Source of the DNA: Aquilaria yunnanensis
Taxonomy: Eukaryota > Streptophyta > Magnoliopsida > Malvales > Thymelaeaceae
Direction: 5' to 3'
Assembly (NCBI GenBank): GCA_039654915.1
Contig: CM077597.1
Location: 23,968,001 to 24,032,000, forward strand
DNA length: 64,000 bases
Numbering within the stretch: the first letter of the stretch is position 1; every line of letters starts with the position of its first letter. This document shows positions 58,805-64,000 of this stretch, one piece after another. The notes below the pieces were generated by a model. That model ran no database searches, was not told the DNA's origin, and saw only the letters and a program-made list of their open reading frames with translations. Position numbers and translations under genes: made by a program.

Positions 58805-59978
58805 TTTTTCGAATCTAGAATAGTGCAAACTCGTGTCCTAAACCATACCCAACCCTAACTTTAGATTTCCCACCTTCTTCACGAACAACATTTCCCTGTG
58901 AAGACACGTAAGTAGCAACAAAGTTTGCTGGCTGGAGTGAATGTTAGGGATTTAAGGAGTTAAAGTAGATCACACTCAGCAAACGACCAACAGTTTTATA
59001 CTCACGTGCAGGCATGTGCCTAGTTCTATTAGTTGCTGGACTGAAATAAGCCGATTCTGGAAGTTCAAAGGATGCTGCCATCCAGGCTAAAGTTCCAGGA
59101 CCAACTCGACCAAGTTGGTTAAGTTCAAGGGCTTTTGCCATACTTTGGCTCTTAATCTTTTCACTTACTAATACTCTAATACCATAAAAAAAAAATTCAT
59201 TCCATAAACATATAATACAAAAAAACAAGTTCCAAAATTTATAATTCATAATAAGAAATTGAAAACATCTTAATCAACAAATGGAACACATTGAAATAAA
59301 ATAATCAATGATAGTATCAATATTATTATCTTCAAAGTTCATATCTAAATTTTCTTCATTTGTCGTTTTATTATTTGATATGTTAAAACTCATTTATACA
59401 AACACTTGTACTATTATCGACATTCTCTTCATTTATATCCACATATACATAAATTTGTTAACCAAAATTATCAAAGTCAAAGCAAACAAAAGCAATCAAG
59501 CAATATAGAAAGCCTGAGGAAAAAAAAAGCAAGAGATGATTGTAATTTATTTTTCAGTTATATTTAATTTTTTTTATTTTAACTCTAAATTGGTTGGGTT
59601 TGAAATGTATAAAGATTGAGTTGGTTAATAAATTTATATATTTTTTACTTATCTATAATTTTTTTTTCCCAATTTAAGTAAATCTGATCTAATAATGTAA
59701 AAACATAAAGTTGTAAAGTTTTTAAGTTTCTAAGACAAAAGTTGGGGTTCTACCCATTTCTACCTATGTATAAGTTTCTACTAAAACTTGAAATATTTTT
59801 TGTTTCTAGAGTCGTAAAATGTAAGTTTTTAAGACTTAAGTCAGGATTTTAATAACCATAGCTAGAACCCCGACCTATGTTAGCCCCACCCCTTAATGAA
59901 CCTAATTTTTTGTTTCTCCTATCAGTGTCATTTTTATATATTATTGACCCCCTGAATAAAATCTCGACTACGACACTA

Positions 59979-60170
59979 TTGTTACCAGTAGATCCTTGTA
60001 TTGCTTTATTAAGCCATCTGAATGATGTTTACTTTTGTAAACCTACTTACATCCGATTGCCTTCTTTCCAAATGGTAAAAACTACAAATCTTGTGCTTTG
60101 TTTCCCTAGAATGCATCTATCGCAACTACATTGCTTCCCTCCAACATAAGTCCTTTTGAGCTATAGGATA
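59979..60170 (-). pseudogene. Ty1/copia reverse-transcriptase relic, upstream half
   Basis: Minus-strand frames give KDLCWREAM, then LPFGKKAIGCK, then VYKSKHHSDGLIKQYKDLLV, matching the copia start-of-RT pattern WxEAM...LPPGKKxIGCKWVYK.K..DG. The Trp of KWVYK is a TAG. The frame runs directly into the hAT-like insertion at 59978. Confidence 0.82.
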
Positions 60171-61383
60171 AGAGTTAGGTTCTAAGCTAGCTAAAATGGA
60201 TGCAAGGTAGGCTTTATGGTTTTTTTGAAAAATATTTATCCAAAAGCACAACAAATAAAAGATCAACCATAACTAACGAAGTTGCATCGGAGCCAATTTG
60301 GTTACAAGGGAAACTATACTCATAATTTTCGTGTTTTGGTGCGTTGCCATCTTTAGTTTGGTTGTGCTTCTGGTTTGATTTCATCATGTTATGTTTGTGC
60401 TTCTATCCTTAAAGCTTCATTCATGCTTTACTTGTGATTTTCTATTACTGCTCTTCTATGTTGGTCAAATACTTGCATGGGAGCTAAAGATTCATCTAAA
60501 ACAAGTTCATTGTGTTGAGTTTGACATAGGTTTGAATGGTCTCATTCCTTGCACTTTGTTGAATTTGTTCCAAGCAAATCCTTAATTTTCAATGACAAGT
60601 ATAATGTTTAGTATGATCAATCTTATTTCAGTAGATTAAAATGGATTTGTCAAAGTTGTATTAAGCAAGTTTTAATTCAAAGTGTTTCAAATATTATTTC
60701 AAAACAAATGGTTTAAGATTATTGAGAATCTTGTTTTTGAAGAGTGGTTAACAAGTCATCAAAACATGTTCTTGTTTTGATCAAGTTTAATTTTTAAATG
60801 ACAAGTTTTTTTATAAAGTTTCAAGTTTAATCTATCAAAGGAGTGGTTTAACATACTTTTTTATAACTTAAGTCTGCCCAACTTTTGATTTACTATTTTA
60901 ATCAATTAAATGCTTTTAATATGAACTCTAGAGCTGCTGTAAACTTTATGATATATGCTAACATGTTTAACTCTACATTTAATATATTAACTGGGAGTTT
61001 AAAAAGTTCCGTACAATTTTCTCGGTTGGCATTATTTTAGCCCAAAATTCAAATTGATTTTAGACAAATCAGGGGATGCTACCTAGTTAGTTGAGTAGAG
61101 CATTTAGTGAGCTATTTCTAGCCCTTTTTTTACCATTGAAGGATGAAAATGGAGTTTAACACGTTAAACTAAGAGTTTAACATGTAAACTACAACCAAAT
61201 TTGTATAGAAAAATGAGTAACGGTAACCAGAAATTATGGAGCTTTTTCAAGCCTCTCTAGCTGCTATCCAATGATCATCTTAGTCTAAAAAAAGTATAAA
61301 TTCATTGAGAAACACTTTGGGAACAACTCTTAGCCATTAGAAGTAAGAAATTGATCCTTAAATCCAAGTGAAAGAGTTTACCT
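60171..61383. other. AT-rich stretch, nothing recognised
   Basis: It lies between the copia RT and integrase relics in the place where connecting copia sequence would be expected, but no motif is readable. The frame at 60391-60585 is not convincing. Confidence 0.4.
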
Positions 61384-61740
61384 CACTACTAAAATTCGGT
61401 TATTTTCCAATGGTTTTACATTGATAATTTTAAAATTAATAGCGTGAGACCGTTGGTAACAGGTTGATGGTAATCCATGCATTGGTAATGGTCGGACCAA
61501 TGGCCAAACTTTGATTCATTGGTAATTTTTAATGGTCAATCATTGGTAATTACCAACGGTTTAAGATTTGGATCTTTTGTACCAATGGTTGAAATTTTAC
61601 CAAAGGCTTAAACCGTTAGAAGTTACCAACATGTTTAATCATTAGTAATTGTCAATGCATTTGACCATTGGTGAATTACTAATGATTAAAATCGTTTGCA
61701 ACTACCGATGTATTCAACCATTGGTAAATTTCTAAGTTTT
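61384..61740 (+). mobile_element. Left terminus of a second CACTA-like family
   Basis: CACTACTAAAATTCGGTTAT opens at 61384, followed by inverted ATTACCAACGGT / TTGGTAATTACCAACGG units up to 61740, as in CACTA subterminal regions. No matching right end is found before the window ends, so it is truncated or continues outside. A related array is at 10970-11170. Confidence 0.55.
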
Positions 61741-62479
61741 ATAAAAAATCAAAGCAAATTATTCTTTTCAAAATAAAAAATCAAATAGCATAAAATTACA
61801 CAAAAAACTAAAATAAAATTACAAATAAAAAAAAATTACACAAAGAACTAAATTACAAGAAAAAAAATAAAATTGTAGATAAAATAACCTAGAATAAAAT
61901 TACAGATAATAAAAAAAACCTAAAAAAAAACTAGGGAAAAAGAATTCTCTCCCTTCAGTAAGACATTTCTGATCAAGTAGATACTAAAAAACCAAAAATC
62001 ACATAAATGAAAATAAGAGGATAAGAGTAAATCTACCTTGGGAAATTCATTAATGTTCTTATACTTGCTCTCATATATCTAGTAAGAGTGTTATTGTGTA
62101 AGCTTGTAAACACTTCAGGTTTTTAGAATCTTTTGAGTGTGGAGTGATTTTTTGTGAGCCTTGAAGAAAACAATATGGTGGTTTCTAGTTTGTCTTATAG
62201 AAAACTATGGATTAGTTAAGTGTGATCCTTGAAAAAAACATCATTGTCATATTTGATCAAAAGATAGTAAAGGAACTTTAAGTGGCAAACTTGATGAGAA
62301 GACATAGGCTCTGATTGATGGAGTTAAATCTTTATAACTTCTAGTGCAATCTTTTCCTTATTTCTCTTTTGTCTATTTTTGATCTTTGGTTAAGTGAATT
62401 TAGTTATAAATTTTGATTTGACAAAAATTCATATAGTAACCAATTCACCACCTCTTAGTTGCACTTGTGTCAACAAGCT
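61741..62479. other. AT-rich stretch, unassigned
   Basis: No gene is seen. The minus strand near 62450 reads AAGAGGTGGTGAATTGG, a word resembling the start of a common dispersed plant repeat. Confidence 0.35.
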
Positions 62480-62967
62480 TAAAAAAGAAAATTTCTTCAT
62501 GAAAAGTCATGTCTTTCAAAGTGAAACACTTTCAAGTCTTTAAGTCATATACTTTGTATCCTTTTTATTGAGAGGAATATCCTATAAAAGTACAGGTGTG
62601 ACCTTGAGGTTAAAACTTGTCTTTTGGATGCAGCGGGTGAATGACATGGCAAAAAGGAACCAAAGACACAAAATATGCATAAACTGGTGGTCTGCCAAGG
62701 AGAACTTCATATGCTATTTTATTTTCAATGGCTGGATTGAATAGGTTTAAGGTGAATATCGGCCAAAAAATTTGTTAAAGTAAATATTTGATTCATAGCT
62801 CCTTTATCTAAAATCCAAGTCTCATTAGAGTTTAGATGAAGAAGAAAGGTGTTTTTCGCCTTACCAGTAAAATTAACCACACTTGAACCTTTGTCTTTAC
62901 TTAGTAGCTCAATCAACTGCTTGCTATTGCTTGGTGGTGAAGCTGATGAAATGGGACCACAAAGCAC
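62480..62967 (-). pseudogene. Ty1/copia protease and integrase C-terminal relic
   Basis: On the minus strand 62967-62725 encodes an open segment with TWILDKGAMNQI, the counterpart of the copia protease site WIxDSGATxHM; the active DSG/DTG is DKG, so it is dead. It runs, with most of the integrase core deleted, into NKIAYEVLLGRPPVYAYF, HPLHPKDKF, FIGYSS and KGYKVYDL, the copia integrase C-terminal signature, with several stops. Order and strand match the RT relics at 60170 and 53597, so all may be one copia element. Confidence 0.82.
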
Positions 62968-63039
62968 ATTTCAATCCCCCCAGCTAGATAGTAACTTCCT
63001 CTACCTGAATTAGTTCTCCTTAATCATCTCTAATAATCA

Positions 63040-63260
63040 CTCTTATCCAGCATGAGCAGTATCATGGATGCTTAATCCTTTTGAGCATCCTAGTATTCTG
63101 CGAAGGCTTTCTAGATTTTGTTAATCACAGTGGTTGAGGTTAATCTTCCTAGCTTGAAAAACAGCTTCATTCCTAGCTTTCTAGATATACCAGCAAATGA
63201 ATCCAACCTTGGACAACAAAAGCACCATTTCATCTTTTAGTTGATTTGAAATGCCTGTTT
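63040..63260 (-). pseudogene. LINE-type RNase H-like fragment
   Basis: The minus strand encodes LLLSKVGFICWYI, a stop, then KARNEAVFQARKINLNHCD and a second stop. ICWxIWKARNEAVF is typical of the RNase H-linker region of plant non-LTR retrotransposons. Only this fragment is recognisable; sequence on both sides is unassigned. Confidence 0.65.
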
Positions 63261-63723
63261 TTCTCATCTATTCACTTGGCAGAAGAAAGCGGTTATATAT
63301 ACATCCGCCTAACTTTCCTGATAGGAACAAACTCTACAAATAGTTTACAAGAGAATCTCTGCCCCCCGTCAACATCCATCTTGAAAATAAATAAGCCTAA
63401 AATCTAGTCACATGCTCTTATGTTTTGAAAAAGGATGACAAGTATTCCTTTTTAGGATATTTCAAAAAGCATAGCTATTTCTTCTTTTGGAAAGTTTTTA
63501 ACATCTAATTTATCTTAACACAATTATTTAAGTTCTCTTTACACAAATCCCAAAAACTGCACAAAACTAAAAAAATGGATATTTTCTTTTTCTTATCCTT
63601 ATTTAAACCCTCACATTCTTAATCTTCATTTCCAAATAAACACATCAAAGGTAAAAGCAGAAAGGATAACATAAATTACATATATATTAATCTTTATGTC
63701 CAAAGAAATATATCATCAAAATG

Positions 63724-64000
63724 GGGTAAAATTCATTTGTAGTCCCCTAATTTTAACGAATGTTCTAAAATGGTTGCTTACTTAACATGGTGCTATCATA
63801 AAGTTCCCTAACTCTAAAAATGAGTCCTAAAATAGTCATTTCCGTCAGATTTTCCTTTATCTTAGATGGAACGTAATTACATGGTGATTAGGATGCTGAT
63901 GTGGCAATGCCACATACACTATTTGGGCCCAAAATGTCATGTGGCATCCTATTTCATAATGACAAATGACTGTGCTAAAACAATAAAAAACTTTAGGCTA
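63724..64000 (+). mobile_element. Probable left end of a MULE, cut by the window edge
   Basis: GGGGTAAAATTCATTTGTAG followed by TCCCCTAATTTTAACG and GTCCTAAAATAG has the style of the MULE terminal repeats at 41272 (GGGTAAA...TAGCCCCTAAC). The other end is outside, so this is tentative. Confidence 0.4.

Larger units (their letters stand above)
54013..59150 (+). mobile_element. TIR-MULE (Mutator-like element) with two genes
   Basis: The 154-bp terminal inverted repeats (54013-54166 and about 58997-59150) match at roughly 85 percent by eye, starting GGCCAAAGTACGGCAGAAGC and AGCCAAAGTATGGCAAAAGC. The flanks are the identical 10-bp direct repeat CTTAATCTTT (54003-54012 and 59151-59160). Inside are a MuDR-type transposase pseudogene on the plus strand and a GRF zinc-finger gene on the minus strand, convergent with it. 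Confidence 0.95.
53598..59978. mobile_element. hAT-like element inserted in copia RT, itself split by a MULE
   Basis: The left terminus CACTAGCGGAGCTACA and the inverted right terminus TAGTGTCGTAGTCGAGAT both resemble the CAGTGGCGGAGCCAGGAT end known from plant hAT-like elements. The flanks TTGCTACC (53590-53597) and TTGTTACC (59979-59986) form an 8-bp duplication with one change. Removing the element brings the copia V-A-K codons together. Without the MULE it is about 1.2 kb, AT-rich and non-coding. Confidence 0.7.

Noticed and set aside
1..64000. tRNA and rRNA genes
   Set aside because: No cloverleaf-type tRNA or rRNA sequence was recognised on reading; a dedicated scan was not possible.

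Overview
This is nuclear DNA of a flowering plant, most probably a eudicot. The evidence is low GC, long AT-rich intergenic stretches, GT-AG introns, a NAC transcription factor, a plant-type MMS21/HPY2 SUMO ligase and plant transposon families (CACTA, MULE, hAT, Stowaway, Ty1/copia, TRIM). The species cannot be named from sequence alone. Only two genes look intact, both on the minus strand: a two-exon NAC-family gene (38863-40246) and a seven-exon MMS21/HPY2-type SUMO E3 ligase (47088-53069). Nearly everything else is transposon, transposon relic or pseudogene.

Layout: 1-6394 is the 3' part of a CACTA element whose transposase (TNPD) and TNPA-like genes are broken. 6395-11186 holds hAT-like, Stowaway and LTR-like remnants. 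11187-14640 holds truncated duplicates of the NAC-MMS21 unit, including a chimeric fragment with an 89-bp tandem repeat and a hAT insertion whose empty site is visible in the neighbouring duplicate. 14640-22376 is mostly unassigned repeats with one GC-rich LTR-like block. 22377-32448 is proposed to be one 10-kb CACTA element with ATT on both sides. It has lost its TNPD core and carries foreign DNA, including two exons of a BRN1/BRN2 (CELF/Bruno-like) RNA-binding protein gene. 32449-36720 holds an inverted LTR-like copy and a hAT element nested in another hAT element, both with exact 8-bp target duplications.

36721-53300 is the genic island. Between NAC and MMS21 sit two non-autonomous MULEs with target duplications and a 2-kb foldback repeat; a TRIM-like element lies inside an MMS21 intron. 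From 53300 to the end runs a decayed minus-strand Ty1/copia element. Its reverse-transcriptase frame is split by a hAT-like element (53598-59978), which is itself split by a 5.1-kb TIR-MULE (54013-59150). That MULE carries a MuDR-type transposase pseudogene and a convergent GRF zinc-finger/coiled-coil/membrane-segment gene. The last kilobases add a second CACTA-like terminus, a LINE-like fragment and a truncated MULE-type end.

The genes do not form a pathway. The coherent story is structural: local duplication of the NAC-MMS21 unit, repeated transposon nesting, and gene-fragment capture by a CACTA element. The best candidates for something undescribed are the gene-carrying CACTA, the GRF-bearing MULE and the TGTTCTTTTATC foldback repeat family. 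All calls rest on reading the sequence; no database search was run.
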